64,000 nucleotides of DNA from Planctomycetota bacterium. GTDB taxonomy: Bacteria > Planctomycetota > Brocadiia > Brocadiales > Bathyanammoxibiaceae. The stretch covers positions 417,121 through 481,120 of the forward strand of contig JACQVQ010000008.1 of assembly GCA_016209685.1 (NCBI GenBank). Reading direction: 5' to 3'. Shown here one piece after another: positions 1 through 6,969 of this stretch. Position 1 is the stretch's first letter, and the number at the start of each line of letters is the position of its first letter. The translations under genes and the position numbers were made by a program. Below the pieces are notes generated by a model. That model ran no database searches. It was not told the DNA's origin and saw nothing but the letters and a program-made list of their open reading frames with translations.

Positions 1-936
1 CCCCCGGTGTCAACGGAACAGGGGCAGACCATCTACGTCTGGATAGATGCCTTGTTCAATTATATTACCGCCCTGGGCTACGATGACGAGGCGGAGAGAT
101 TCCAGCACTACTGGCCCTGTGACGTACACCTCATAGGTAAAGAAATCCTGTGGTTCCATGGGGCAATATGGCCAGCCCTCCTTATGGCCCTTGAACTACC
201 ACCCCCACGGAGGATATTTGCCCACGGATGGTGGACCATTGAAGGCCGGAAGATATCCAAATCCCTCGGAAACGTCATAGACCCGCTTACTATTACCGAG
301 CAGTATGGGGTAGATGCCTACAGATACTTCCTCCTCAGGGAGGTACCCTTCGGACTGGATGGCAATTTTTCCTACACCGCCCTGGCAAACCGTATAAATA
401 GCGACCTGGGGAATGACCTGGGGAACCTCCTCTTAAGGACCCTCACTATGATCGAAAAGTATTACGGAGGGCACGTGCCCCAGCCTGAATCCACCCCGGG
501 CACCCTGGATGAAGACAAACCTCTGATGGAAAAGGTCAAAACCCTCAAGACCCTTGTGGAAAAGGAGATGGAATCCCTCCAGTTCAGCAAGGCCCTGGAG
601 GCTATATGGGACTCCATTGCCCAGGCTAATCGCTATATAGAAGAATCAAAACCCTGGGTCCTGGCCCGGGAAGATAGGCAGAAACTCTCAGTAAAGCTTT
701 ACACCCTGGCAGAGACCCTCAGACTCATCGCTATGTACATAGCCCCATTCATGCCCCATACTGCCCATGAGATACAACAACAGCTAGGCATCTCCGTGGA
801 AGAAAAAGAACAGAGATTAAGCTACCGATGGGGGCTCCTCAAGCCTTCTACCAGGGTAGCAAAGGGTAAGGCCCTATTTCCCAGGATAGAATTATCCCCG
901 CAACCTTCGCCAAAGGTAAATCTTCCTACGGTATGA
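1..936 (+). CDS. metG: Methionyl-tRNA synthetase, C-terminal part (5' truncated by window edge)
   Basis: Charges tRNA-Met with methionine in the cytoplasm. The reading frame is open from base 1, so the Rossmann-fold N-terminus with HIGH lies outside the window. Visible are the end of the catalytic domain, with an IYVWIDAL stretch typical of MetRS, the class-I signature KISKS about 85 residues in, and then the all-helical anticodon-binding domain. No C-terminal tRNA-binding (EMAP/Trbp111) domain follows, so this is the short form of the enzyme. The next gene starts 21 bases downstream on the same strand and is probably cotranscribed. Confidence 0.95.
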   Translation, partial: PPVSTEQGQTIYVWIDALFNYITALGYDDEAERFQHYWPCDVHLIGKEILWFHGAIWPALLMALELPPPRRIFAHGWWTIEGRKISKSLGNVIDPLTITEQYGVDAYRYFLLREVPFGLDGNFSYTALANRINSDLGNDLGNLLLRTLTMIEKYYGGHVPQPESTPGTLDEDKPLMEKVKTLKTLVEKEMESLQFSKALEAIWDSIAQANRYIEESKPWVLAREDRQKLSVKLYTLAETLRLIAMYIAPFMPHTAHEIQQQLGISVEEKEQRLSYRWGLLKPSTRVAKGKALFPRIELSPQPSPKVNLPTV

Positions 937-957
937 TGACTTAACAGAGGTGAAAAA

Positions 958-1419
958 TTGAGCGAAAAGACTGCCTTCAAGACCTGGTGGAACAAACTCT
1001 TAAGTGTAGCAAAGAAGGACCCTCGCTACAGCCTCCAGGCCTATCACTTCGTCTTTGAGGCCCTGGACTTTGCTACCTATAAGCTGGGTAAGGACCCATT
1101 AAGCCCCAGAGAAAAGGAACGCCACGTTACAGGTAAGCAACTCCTGGAAGGTGTCAGGGAATTCGCCCTCCAGCAATTTGGTTACATGGCCAGGCCAGTG
1201 CTTGAGACCTGGGGCATAAAGCGATGTGAAGACTTCGGTGAGATAGTCTTCAATCTGGTGGAAAGTGGACTTATGGGCAGGACGGAATCAGATACAAAAG
1301 AGGACTTCAAAGGGGGCTACGACTTCAATACTGCCTTTGACGATGGCTTCCGGTTTAAAGGGAAATTCAATATAAAGACGGACTGGGAAAGTATCAGGAC
1401 TAAGAGTAAGAAGAGATAG
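958..1419 (+). CDS. Minf_1886-like conserved protein of unknown function
   Basis: A 153-residue acidic/basic protein with no signal peptide or membrane segment. Length and the pattern of an early SLQAYHFVFEALDF block followed by a GxxLLEGVREFALQQFG block resemble the uncharacterised Minf_1886 family known from Planctomycetes and Verrucomicrobia; this is recognition from memory, not a search. The TTG start is chosen because AGAGGTG sits six bases before it. It follows metG closely, so the two probably form one transcript. The C-terminal 40 residues are charged and glycine-rich and may be disordered. Confidence 0.7.
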   Translation: MSEKTAFKTWWNKLLSVAKKDPRYSLQAYHFVFEALDFATYKLGKDPLSPREKERHVTGKQLLEGVREFALQQFGYMARPVLETWGIKRCEDFGEIVFNLVESGLMGRTESDTKEDFKGGYDFNTAFDDGFRFKGKFNIKTDWESIRTKSKKR

Positions 1420-1473
1420 ACCCTTACGCCCTTTCTTTGTGCCCCTCTAAGCCCCACCGAACCCAATAAAAAA

Positions 1474-1556
1474 GGTGCCGCAACTTTAGAGGAGGGTACT
1501 CATGACACTGAAAGGAGAAAGAAACTGCCATGAGTTTTGTGGGAAGCTGCGGCACC
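1474..1556. repeat. Long two-tier inverted repeat between convergent genes
   Basis: The outer arms are 1474-1486 and 1544-1556, 13 bases with one mismatch (GGTGCCGCA core). The inner arms are ACTCATG at 1498-1504 and CATGAGT at 1529-1535. The whole can fold as an 83-base interrupted hairpin. The right arm ends at the stop codon of the converging MerR-like gene. It may act as a bidirectional terminator for the two genes; no T-run follows, so a mobile or structured-RNA origin is equally possible. Confidence 0.6.
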
Positions 1557-2176
1557 TAGCCAATCTTTTCCTTTACCTCTTTTATTATACCCTTTTCAAG
1601 CTCCGCTTTTAAGGCCTCTAAAGCCTGCTCCTCTGTCTCACCAAGGGCCATACGGCCCATGGAGAGGCAGCGAGCCGTAAAACCTGCCCCTTCAGGATTG
1701 GACTCCAAAAGCACGTTGAACTCCAGCCCTCCAACCCTTACGGTCGTCTCCTTCGTTATTATAAACTTTTGTACCTTAGAACTTAACTCCCTTACCAGGT
1801 CTCCCAGGGCCACGCTGAAGACGAGCTGGCCGTTCTTCAGGGCATCCACAATCTTGTCTTTATCGGCCGTAAGGACGAATACCGTATCCCCGTCCGTTAG
1901 GAACCTTAATTCTGCCAGGGGTCTTTTTACCTCTGGGGCATGGGCCCTCAGGTACTGCAGGCTCTTCCTTATCTTCTGCAGGCTTACCCCGCCATCCAGC
2001 AAGGTCTTGGCTACCCTCATCTGTACAAGGTCTAGGAAAGAATAAAGCCTGCTGCTACCATAACCTGTTGCCTGCCGGACAGAGGGCTTTATGAAATTGG
2101 TCTCATCCCAGTACTGTACCTGCCTGGGAGTTATTCCTATTATGCCACAGACAGTCTGCGTGTTAAAATTCGTCAT
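1556..2176 (-). CDS. MerR-type regulator fused to a HicB-like domain
   Basis: Predicted DNA-binding regulator of 206 residues. Residues 1-75 look like a MerR winged helix-turn-helix (IIGITPRQVQYWDE, then a GSSRLYSFLDLVQMRVAKTL helix). The middle is helical. Residues about 148-200 (VGGLEFNVLLESNPEGAGFT..., GETEEQALEALKAELEKGI) match the partially degraded RNase-H fold of HicB-type antitoxins, similar to the HicB protein at 4391. The gene is alone on its strand and has a near-consensus promoter about 65 bases upstream. The target is unknown; it could be an antitoxin-derived autorepressor with no toxin partner nearby. Confidence 0.7.
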   Translation of the reverse strand: MTNFNTQTVCGIIGITPRQVQYWDETNFIKPSVRQATGYGSSRLYSFLDLVQMRVAKTLLDGGVSLQKIRKSLQYLRAHAPEVKRPLAELRFLTDGDTVFVLTADKDKIVDALKNGQLVFSVALGDLVRELSSKVQKFIITKETTVRVGGLEFNVLLESNPEGAGFTARCLSMGRMALGETEEQALEALKAELEKGIIKEVKEKIG

Positions 2177-2240
2177 ACATTGCTTCCCACCCTTTCCTCA
2201 TTTCGTCATTATTTGTTTTTAATAAAACATTATTGTTTAA

Positions 2241-2268
2241 ATTATACCGCCTCCCTGCTGTTTGTCAA
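2241..2268 (-). promoter_or_regulatory. Sigma-70-type promoter of the MerR-HicB gene
   Basis: On the minus strand TTGACA (2268-2263) and TATAAT (2246-2241) are separated by 16 bases, both perfect hexamers. The AT-rich stretch between it and the start codon holds repeated AATAATG/AACAATAATG words that could be an operator. Confidence 0.7.
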
Positions 2269-2281
2269 GTAATTATTTTAT

Positions 2282-2313
2282 CAAAAAAACTGCCTTGAGG
2301 TAGTAAGGGCAGT
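2282..2313 (-). terminator. Hairpin followed by a T-run on the minus strand
   Basis: ACTGCC/GGCAGT arms at 2308-2313 and 2289-2294 followed on the minus strand by seven T. It lies just upstream of the MerR-HicB promoter and may insulate it from readthrough. Confidence 0.35.
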
Positions 2314-2424
2314 GCCTGCCGCCTACTCCTTACTGCCTGCTGCATTTCCCCTCCCATTGACAAACCCCTGGGAATAACTTATCTTAGCCCCTTAGGCCAC
2401 TTAAGATGGATTGTCCACGGTGTA

Positions 2425-3978
2425 ATGGAGGAGGAGTTAGTGTCCACGGAAGAAAGACGCTGCCCTGGCGAGAGATACACCATAAACCCTACTATCTGTA
2501 AGGGGAGGCAAAAGCGGCGTTACCCTAAGTGCCTTAGTTGTCAGTACCGGGACGCGGAGAACTTCCCGGGACCCCATAACCCTGTCGTGAGTAAGACCCA
2601 TATATCCAGTGGCAGGGCCACCCTGGACAAAGGGGAAGACATCTTTAAAGGATATGACATCCGTGGCCTCTACCCCGAACAATTGAACGAGGCCCACGCC
2701 AGGCGCATCGGCTCAGCCATTGTACAGTTCCTGAGACAACAAAGACCTGGCGTCAAGCATATAGTGGTGGGCAGGGACGCTCGGACCTCCTCCCTACCCC
2801 TGGCCCAGGCCCTTATGGAAGGTATCACCTCCTGTGGGGTAAATGTAATTGACATAGGTACCGTATCCACCGAGACTACCTACTTCACCGTAGCCAGATA
2901 CGGTTATGACGGGAGCGTAATGGTCACCGCCTCCCATAACCCAGCTAAATATAATGGGTTTAAGATATGCAGAGAAAAGGCCATCCCCGTAGGCTCAGAC
3001 ACTGGCCTGATGAGGATAAAGGAACTGGCAATGCAACCCCCGCCAATGAGGGTGGAGCGGCGCGGCAAGATAGAACTCAAGGACGTCTTACTGGACTACA
3101 AGGCCCACATACATAAATTTGCCAGGGAATTAAAACCCTTAAGGGTAGCGGTGGATGCCAGTAATGGCATGGCAGGGAAGATGATACCTGTGGTATTTGA
3201 AGGACTGCCCTGCGAAATCATGCCACTGTACTTTGAGCTAAACGGCTCTTTCCCCAACCATGACCCCGACCCCTTGAAAGAGGAAAACCTCAAGGCCCTC
3301 CAGGACATGGTCAAGAAAACCAAGGCCCAACTGGGGGTGGCCTTTGATGGAGATGCAGACCGATGTTCCTTTGTAGATGAAAAAGGCGAGATTGTAAAAA
3401 ATGACATCATAACCGCCCTCATTGCCAGGGAATTCCTATCCAGAGAAAAAGGGGCCACTATTGTCTACGACCTCCGTTCAAGCTGGGTCGTAAAGGAAGA
3501 GATACTCCTTAATGGGGGGATACCCTACAGGGAGCGGGTGGGGCATACCTTTATGAAGACCACCATGAGGGATAGAAATGCCCCTTTTGGGGGTGAACTC
3601 TCAGGACATTACTATTTTAGGGATAACTATTTCTGCGATTCAGGTCTCATAGCCATGCTCCAGATACTCAACATACTGAGCCGGAAGGCCGTGAGCATGT
3701 CTAACCTTGCGGCGCCCCTGAAGAAGTACTACTCCAGTGGAGAGAGGAACTTTAGCGTGGCCAATAAGGACGGCAAACTCCAACAGCTTGCCGAGGCATT
3801 CTCCGACGGGAAGATAGACCTCCTGGACGGCGTAACTGTGGAATATACTGATTGGTGGTTCAACGCAAGAAAGTCCCAGACAGAGCCCAGGCTAAGGATA
3901 AACGTAGAGGGAAAGGACCAGGAACTGGTAGAAAACGCCCTGAATAGGATTCGGGAGATTGTAGAAGGCGAGGGCTAA
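2425..3978 (+). CDS. Phosphomannomutase/phosphoglucomutase with an N-terminal Cys-rich extension
   Basis: Alpha-D-phosphohexomutase interconverting mannose- or glucose-6-P and -1-P for nucleotide-sugar synthesis. After a 70-residue extension come the family motifs: GYDIRG, the phosphoserine loop TASHNP near residue 170, the metal loop DGDADR near 310, the sugar loop GGELSGHYYF and a C-terminal phosphate-binding domain. At 517 residues it is about 55 longer than usual. The extension carries CP, C and CLSC within 35 residues, suggesting a small metal-binding knuckle. The ATG at 2425 has no ribosome site; an in-frame GTG at 2440 is preceded by GGAGGAGGAG and is the more likely true start. It stands alone between the MerR-HicB gene and tRNA-Leu. 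Confidence 0.9.
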   Translation: MEEELVSTEERRCPGERYTINPTICKGRQKRRYPKCLSCQYRDAENFPGPHNPVVSKTHISSGRATLDKGEDIFKGYDIRGLYPEQLNEAHARRIGSAIVQFLRQQRPGVKHIVVGRDARTSSLPLAQALMEGITSCGVNVIDIGTVSTETTYFTVARYGYDGSVMVTASHNPAKYNGFKICREKAIPVGSDTGLMRIKELAMQPPPMRVERRGKIELKDVLLDYKAHIHKFARELKPLRVAVDASNGMAGKMIPVVFEGLPCEIMPLYFELNGSFPNHDPDPLKEENLKALQDMVKKTKAQLGVAFDGDADRCSFVDEKGEIVKNDIITALIAREFLSREKGATIVYDLRSSWVVKEEILLNGGIPYRERVGHTFMKTTMRDRNAPFGGELSGHYYFRDNYFCDSGLIAMLQILNILSRKAVSMSNLAAPLKKYYSSGERNFSVANKDGKLQQLAEAFSDGKIDLLDGVTVEYTDWWFNARKSQTEPRLRINVEGKDQELVENALNRIREIVEGEG

Positions 3979-4096
3979 AACTATCTGAACGGTACTGTGT
4001 ATCATCTGAGAGTGGTTTATTAAACACAGCCACCGCAAGGACTAACTGGATAGGGATTAAGTAAAAAGGCAGCTAAACCTAAACCACTCCCTCCAA

Positions 4097-4124
4097 TTGA
4101 CTTTTCTTACGTAAAGACTAGAAT
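4097..4124 (+). promoter_or_regulatory. Promoter for tRNA-Leu
   Basis: TTGACT (4097-4102), a 16-base spacer and TAGAAT (4119-4124), 45 bases before the tRNA. Confidence 0.6.
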
Positions 4125-4134
4125 AACTAACGCA

Positions 4135-4161
4135 GTAGGGGCAGGGTAACCCTGCCCCTAC
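4135..4161. repeat. GTAGGGGC-type palindrome in the tRNA leader
   Basis: A 27-base perfect palindrome with GTAGGGGC and GCCCCTAC ends around an AGGGTAACCCT-type centre. It lies between the tRNA promoter and the mature tRNA 5' end, so it should be transcribed as part of the precursor. Confidence 0.8.
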
Positions 4162-4168
4162 CATACGT

Positions 4169-4255
4169 GCGGAAGTGGCGGAATTGGCAGACGCGCTAGT
4201 TTGAGGGGCTAGTGGCACTGATAATGCCGTGGGGGTTCAAGTCCCCCCTTCCGCA
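4169..4255 (+). tRNA. tRNA-Leu (anticodon GAG)
   Basis: The acceptor stem GCGGAAG pairs with CTTCCGC, the D-arm is followed by an anticodon stem CTAGT/GCTAG with loop TTGAGGG (anticodon GAG), there is a long class-II variable arm, and the T-arm is GGGGG-TTCAAGT-CCCCC. CCA is encoded at 4256-4258. Confidence 0.95.
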
Positions 4256-4390
4256 CCATTTGTAAAGTTTCCTGCAAATATTGCTCAAATAATTGATTTT
4301 AGGGGAAAGGGGGAAAAGCAATTGCCAATTGCCGTTTGAGGTTTATAAGTTAAGGGAGTGATTTGTTGTAGATTACATGGAGGAAGTGCA

Positions 4391-4594
4391 ATGAAAATCA
4401 AGGTGGTTGTGCATAAGGCAGAGGAGGGTGGATTCTGGGCAGAGGTACCGGTTATACCAGGTTGTTTCACCGAGGGGGACACATGGGAAGAGTTGTTGCA
4501 GAACATACATGAGGCGATAGAAGCCTGCCTTTCTATTGATACCAAAGAAATTGAATTAAAACCCGAAGATACGGTGCTTGAAATAGTAGTATGA
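4391..4594 (+). CDS. hicB: HicB-family antitoxin
   Basis: A 67-residue single-domain protein with the HicB beta-alpha fold pattern: VVVHKAEEGGFWAEVPVIPG followed by CFTEGDTWEELLQNIHEAIEACL. HicB normally neutralises the HicA mRNA interferase and represses the operon. The ATG at 4391 is chosen because GGAGG lies seven bases upstream; an earlier GTG at 4358 in frame lacks a site. It overlaps hicA by four bases (ATGA), the usual coupling, here in the order antitoxin-toxin. No C-terminal HTH is present, so autoregulation would need another factor. Its partner is broken, so the antitoxin may be a relic. Confidence 0.85.
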   Translation: MKIKVVVHKAEEGGFWAEVPVIPGCFTEGDTWEELLQNIHEAIEACLSIDTKEIELKPEDTVLEIVV

Positions 4595-4815
4595 AAAGCC
4601 TCTCTGGTAAGCATCTATGCAGGATTCCGGAGAAAAAGGGCTGGCAACTAAAGAATATACATGGGCGCCATCATGTGTATGAGACCTCTGCAAAAGTCAC
4701 AGCAACGCAATGTGTCATTCTGAGCGAAGCGAAGAATCTGGTAGTTCAGGAGATTCTTCGGTCGCTCCGCTCCCTCAGAATGACAAGCGAGTGGACTTTT
4801 GCAGAGGTCTCCTAA
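4591..4815 (+). pseudogene. hicA: hicA toxin remnant interrupted by a MITE-like element
   Basis: The first 30 codons read as a HicA mRNA interferase: MKSLSGKHLCRI, then KKGWQLKNIHGRHHVYE, which includes the double-stranded-RNA-binding-like start and the region of the catalytic His. At base 4681 the homology stops exactly where a 131-base element with terminal inverted repeats begins. The frame then reads through the element to a stop at 4813. The remaining half of HicA is not found downstream. The toxin is therefore almost certainly inactive. Confidence 0.8.
4681..4811. mobile_element. MITE-like element with 20-bp terminal inverted repeats in hicA
   Basis: The left end GAGACCTCTGCAAAAGTCAC (4681-4700) is matched by the reverse complement of 4791-4811 with one extra base. 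Inside is the dispersed TGTCATTCTGAGCGAAGCG unit and its imperfect inverse. No ORF of its own. A related end with the TGTCATTCTGAGCG unit recurs at about 48,295, and the inner unit alone at 8011 and 20,120. No clear target duplication is visible. Confidence 0.7.
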
Positions 4816-5168
4816 ACAGCTAAAAGAACAGCCTTCCCACTACCATGACACTGCAGGCAGTACAGACCGTTCTTGTCTTCGCCCGTGCCATCGCAGGTGG
4901 GGCAGGTCTCGGCAGTGTTGCTGACGGGAATAAAACCCATACCCCCACAGGCCAGACAGGCATTCCTTGCCCCTACAGGGGCGACCCCCCTCCCCCAGCA
5001 GTAACTGCATCTGACATTAGGGCTTGCAACTCTTACCTTCTTCTTGCCATTGCAGACATAACACGTGGCCAGGGGGGACATTATGGCAAAGGGGTCCCTC
5101 CCGGTCCCATTACAAAAGGTGCAGATAATTTCTACCTTTCTGGCCTTCTCTTTTCCAAACCAGCCCAT
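4812..5168 (-). CDS. DnaJ-type cysteine-rich zinc-finger protein of the gas-vesicle cluster
   Basis: 118 residues with six CxxC pairs, most followed by GxG as in the DnaJ central zinc domain (CTFCNGTGR at 16, CYVCNG, CSYCWGRG, CLACGGMG, CPTCDGTG, CLQCHGSG). There is no J domain, so it cannot call DnaK by itself. It could bind unfolded or hydrophobic Gvp subunits, or act as a zinc scaffold; this is inference. It is the last gene of the minus-strand gas-vesicle run, four bases after the gvpJ-like gene, with GGAGG nine bases before its ATG. Its stop sits next to the MITE end in hicA. Confidence 0.75.
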   Translation of the reverse strand: MGWFGKEKARKVEIICTFCNGTGRDPFAIMSPLATCYVCNGKKKVRVASPNVRCSYCWGRGVAPVGARNACLACGGMGFIPVSNTAETCPTCDGTGEDKNGLYCLQCHGSGKAVLLAV

Positions 5169-5171
5169 GGT

Positions 5172-5525
5172 TTACAGCCTCCATTTCTTCTTTTTAGGCT
5201 CTACCGCTTCAAGTTGTTTCTTCATGGTGGAGAACTCCTCCTTCTGGGCAGACTCCAGGGATTCAAGCCTCTTTTGCAGGACCTCTATCTGCCTGCTCTG
5301 TCCCTCAAGTGAGAACTGTTCTGTGTAACCGGGGCGACTCCACCAATCAATGCCCAGCTCCTTGGCCCTGTCCACAGAGGCGATGAGGAGGCGTATCTGT
5401 ATGGTAAGGAGTTCCGTATTGATTAGACTTATCTTTATGTCCCCGGCGATTACGATGCCCTTGTCCAGGACCCTTTCCAGGACGTCCGTCAGGGCATGAC
5501 CTTGGACGGAATGCTGAATAGGCAT
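5172..5525 (-). CDS. gvpJ: Gas vesicle protein, GvpJ-like (GvpA superfamily)
   Basis: A minor structural or tip protein of the gas vesicle. Residues about 10-65 carry the GvpA fold ([41 protein letters not shown]). A 50-residue charged coiled-coil tail ends in KKKKW. The GIDWW ending and long tail point to GvpJ rather than the main shell protein GvpA. The start at 5525 is chosen from AAGGAAGG eight bases upstream; the frame runs further upstream only through a dispersed repeat. It lies between the abrB-like gene and the zinc-finger gene. Confidence 0.9.
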   Translation of the reverse strand: MPIQHSVQGHALTDVLERVLDKGIVIAGDIKISLINTELLTIQIRLLIASVDRAKELGIDWWSRPGYTEQFSLEGQSRQIEVLQKRLESLESAQKEEFSTMKKQLEAVEPKKKKWRL

Positions 5526-5560
5526 AAACACCTTCCTTTGAGAAATACCGAACCCTTCTG

Positions 5561-5672
5561 GAATTCGGAATGCGGAACGTTCCGAGTGCGGAATGGGGAG
5601 TGGGGAATGTGGAATTAAAACAACTCCGCAATCCGCATTCTGCAATCCGAATTTAGAACACTCCGCATTCCT
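5561..5672. repeat. GGAATGCGGAGTG-type palindromic repeat, copy 1
   Basis: About 110 bases built from GGAATGCGGA-like words and their inverses around a GGAATTAAAACAA centre. The reverse complement matches 42,160-42,264 over most of its length. A shorter relative lies inside dnaE near 57,247. Confidence 0.7.
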
Positions 5673-5727
5673 CTAGGGGAGGAGGGTCTTTTGCTCCCCA
5701 TACGCTGGCACTGGAGGAGGAGAAGGC

Positions 5728-5919
5728 CTAGTGCACAGCGACCTTTCTTACCCCAACCCTTTTTGGCTCCTTTTTGCTTATTAAAATCCTTCCATCGGCA
5801 CCAACAAGTCTAAGCTCAACAACTTCTCCCTCTACAAGCCCTGCAAACTTCTTGATGTTGGTGGGTAGTAATATTCTTCCCTCGCCATCTATACGGGCAA
5901 AAGTCCTGATAAGGGTCAT
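5728..5919 (-). CDS. AbrB/SpoVT/MazE-type DNA-binding protein
   Basis: 63 residues forming one swapped-hairpin AbrB domain: RIDGEGRILLPTNIKKFAGL then GEVVELRLVGADGRILI, ending in a basic tail. Such proteins bind DNA as dimers, either as transition-state regulators or as antitoxins. No toxin gene adjoins it. AAGGAGG precedes the ATG by five bases. It sits inside the gas-vesicle run between gvpK and gvpJ, so a role in tuning expression of the locus is plausible but not shown. Confidence 0.8.
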   Translation of the reverse strand: MTLIRTFARIDGEGRILLPTNIKKFAGLVEGEVVELRLVGADGRILISKKEPKRVGVRKVAVH

Positions 5920-5938
5920 AAAATCCTCCTTCGTTGGA

Positions 5939-5964
5939 GGGGCGACCCGCCGGGTCGCCCCTAC
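5939..5964. repeat. GGGGCGACCC palindrome between gvpK and abrB
   Basis: GGGGCGACCC-GCC-GGGTCGCCCC, identical in core to copies at 14,199 and 63,352. It abuts the gvpK stop codon. Confidence 0.85.
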
Positions 5965-6308
5965 TAGTCTTTTAACAATTTCCCTATAGGCCCAAGGTCT
6001 ATGTTCAGGTCTCCGTCCTTAAAACCGAAGTGCTTTTTGAGACCGTCCATCTCTTCTTCCAATCTCATTAGGGACAGCCCCAGTTCGTTCAGTTCTCCCT
6101 CGCTCAGCCCGCCACCCTCCATACGGCGGAGGGCCTGTTTTTCCAGGAGCTGTCTCAGGAGTTCTATAAGGGTCAGTACCAACCTCGCCAGGTCCTTCCC
6201 TATGCCCTCTTTTTTGAGATTCAGACGCCGGGGGATGGTGTTGGTGCTACCTCTCAGGGCCTGGATAAAGTCTTCAGGATAATCTGTCGTCAGTCTGATG
6301 GACGGCAT
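5964..6308 (-). CDS. gvpK: Gas vesicle protein GvpK
   Basis: 114 residues. The conserved GvpK core is visible: ARLVLTLIELLRQLLEKQALRRMEGGGLSE, followed by LGLSLMRLEEEMDGLKKHF and an LNIDLGPIG end. GvpK is required for vesicle assembly; its exact task is not settled. The ATG at 6308 is preceded by AGGAGAGG; an upstream in-frame ATG ten codons earlier is weaker. It follows the gvpS-like gene after a 96-base gap with a small palindrome. Confidence 0.92.
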   Translation of the reverse strand: MPSIRLTTDYPEDFIQALRGSTNTIPRRLNLKKEGIGKDLARLVLTLIELLRQLLEKQALRRMEGGGLSEGELNELGLSLMRLEEEMDGLKKHFGFKDGDLNIDLGPIGKLLKD

Positions 6309-6404
6309 CTCCTCTCCTAACACAATGGGCGGGGGCAAGACTGGCCCCTACACTCTCCTATGAACCCCTTTGTCTTCATTTCTCCTGGGGACAGAGCCCC
6401 AGGT

Positions 6405-6665
6405 CTATATTGAACCCCTTTGTCCCTTCGTACCAACCAGCTCGTATGCTACGTCCCGACACACGGCATCTATTCCCGCCCCGCCGAGGGCAGACCTCCT
6501 TGCAGTCTCTACGGAGGTCACTACGAGCCTCAACCCAATCCAGATGAGGTCTACGTTGGCCAGGGATATAGTAACGTCCCCCACCAGTACCACGCCCTTA
6601 TTTAACAGCCTGTTTAATGCCTCGCATAAGAAGAGGCGTTCTTCCGCCGGGCGGATATCAGACAT
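6405..6665 (-). CDS. Gas vesicle GvpA-superfamily protein (GvpS/GvpM-like)
   Basis: About 86 residues with one GvpA fold: LCEALNRLLNKGVVLVGDV, then TISLANVDLIWIGLRLVVTSVETA. It differs from the main shell protein in IWIGLRLVV and in a tail unrelated to GvpA, fitting the minor GvpS or GvpM types that initiate or cap vesicles. Its start overlaps the end of gvpG by eight bases. A GTG three codons earlier (6674) is an alternative start. Confidence 0.85.
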   Translation of the reverse strand: MSDIRPAEERLFLCEALNRLLNKGVVLVGDVTISLANVDLIWIGLRLVVTSVETARRSALGGAGIDAVCRDVAYELVGTKGQRGSI

Positions 6666-6969
6666 CCCCTTCACCTTCTTCTCCTTCCACTAAAGAGTCC
6701 TCATCCACTGCCTCGTATTCCACTTCTTCTTCCTGTCCGCCCCTCTCGTATTCCTCTATGGCCTCCAGCTTATCCAGGAGTTCTGCCTCCATCTTGTTAA
6801 ACTCCTCTTCCGTAATCTTCCCCGACTCTACGAGCAGATAAAGCTCCCTGAGTTGGGAGGTAATCTTGTCTTTATCCGTAAACTCACTCTCTGCCGTCTC
6901 GTGTATCTTCTTGAGGACGTAGAGGGGGAACTTTATTGGGGAGAGGAGGATGTCATCTACTAAGAACAT
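6658..6969 (-). CDS. gvpG: Gas vesicle protein GvpG
   Basis: 103 residues. Starts MFLVDDILLSPIKFPLYVLKKI, the membrane-binding-like amphipathic GvpG signature, followed by a helical LRELYLLVESGKITEEEFNKMEAELL segment. The last 30 residues are strongly acidic. GvpG works with GvpF/L in early vesicle assembly. It overlaps gvpF/L by 17 bases upstream and the gvpS-like gene downstream, which points to translational coupling. Confidence 0.92.
   Translation of the reverse strand: MFLVDDILLSPIKFPLYVLKKIHETAESEFTDKDKITSQLRELYLLVESGKITEEEFNKMEAELLDKLEAIEEYERGGQEEEVEYEAVDEDSLVEGEEGEGDV

Noticed and set aside
2406..2501. Short ORF starting MDCPRCNGGG overlapping the phosphohexomutase start, which could mean a frameshifted zinc knuckle
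   Set aside because: No ribosome site and different frame; the downstream frame explains the gene without a shift. Kept only as a possible sequencing-error check.
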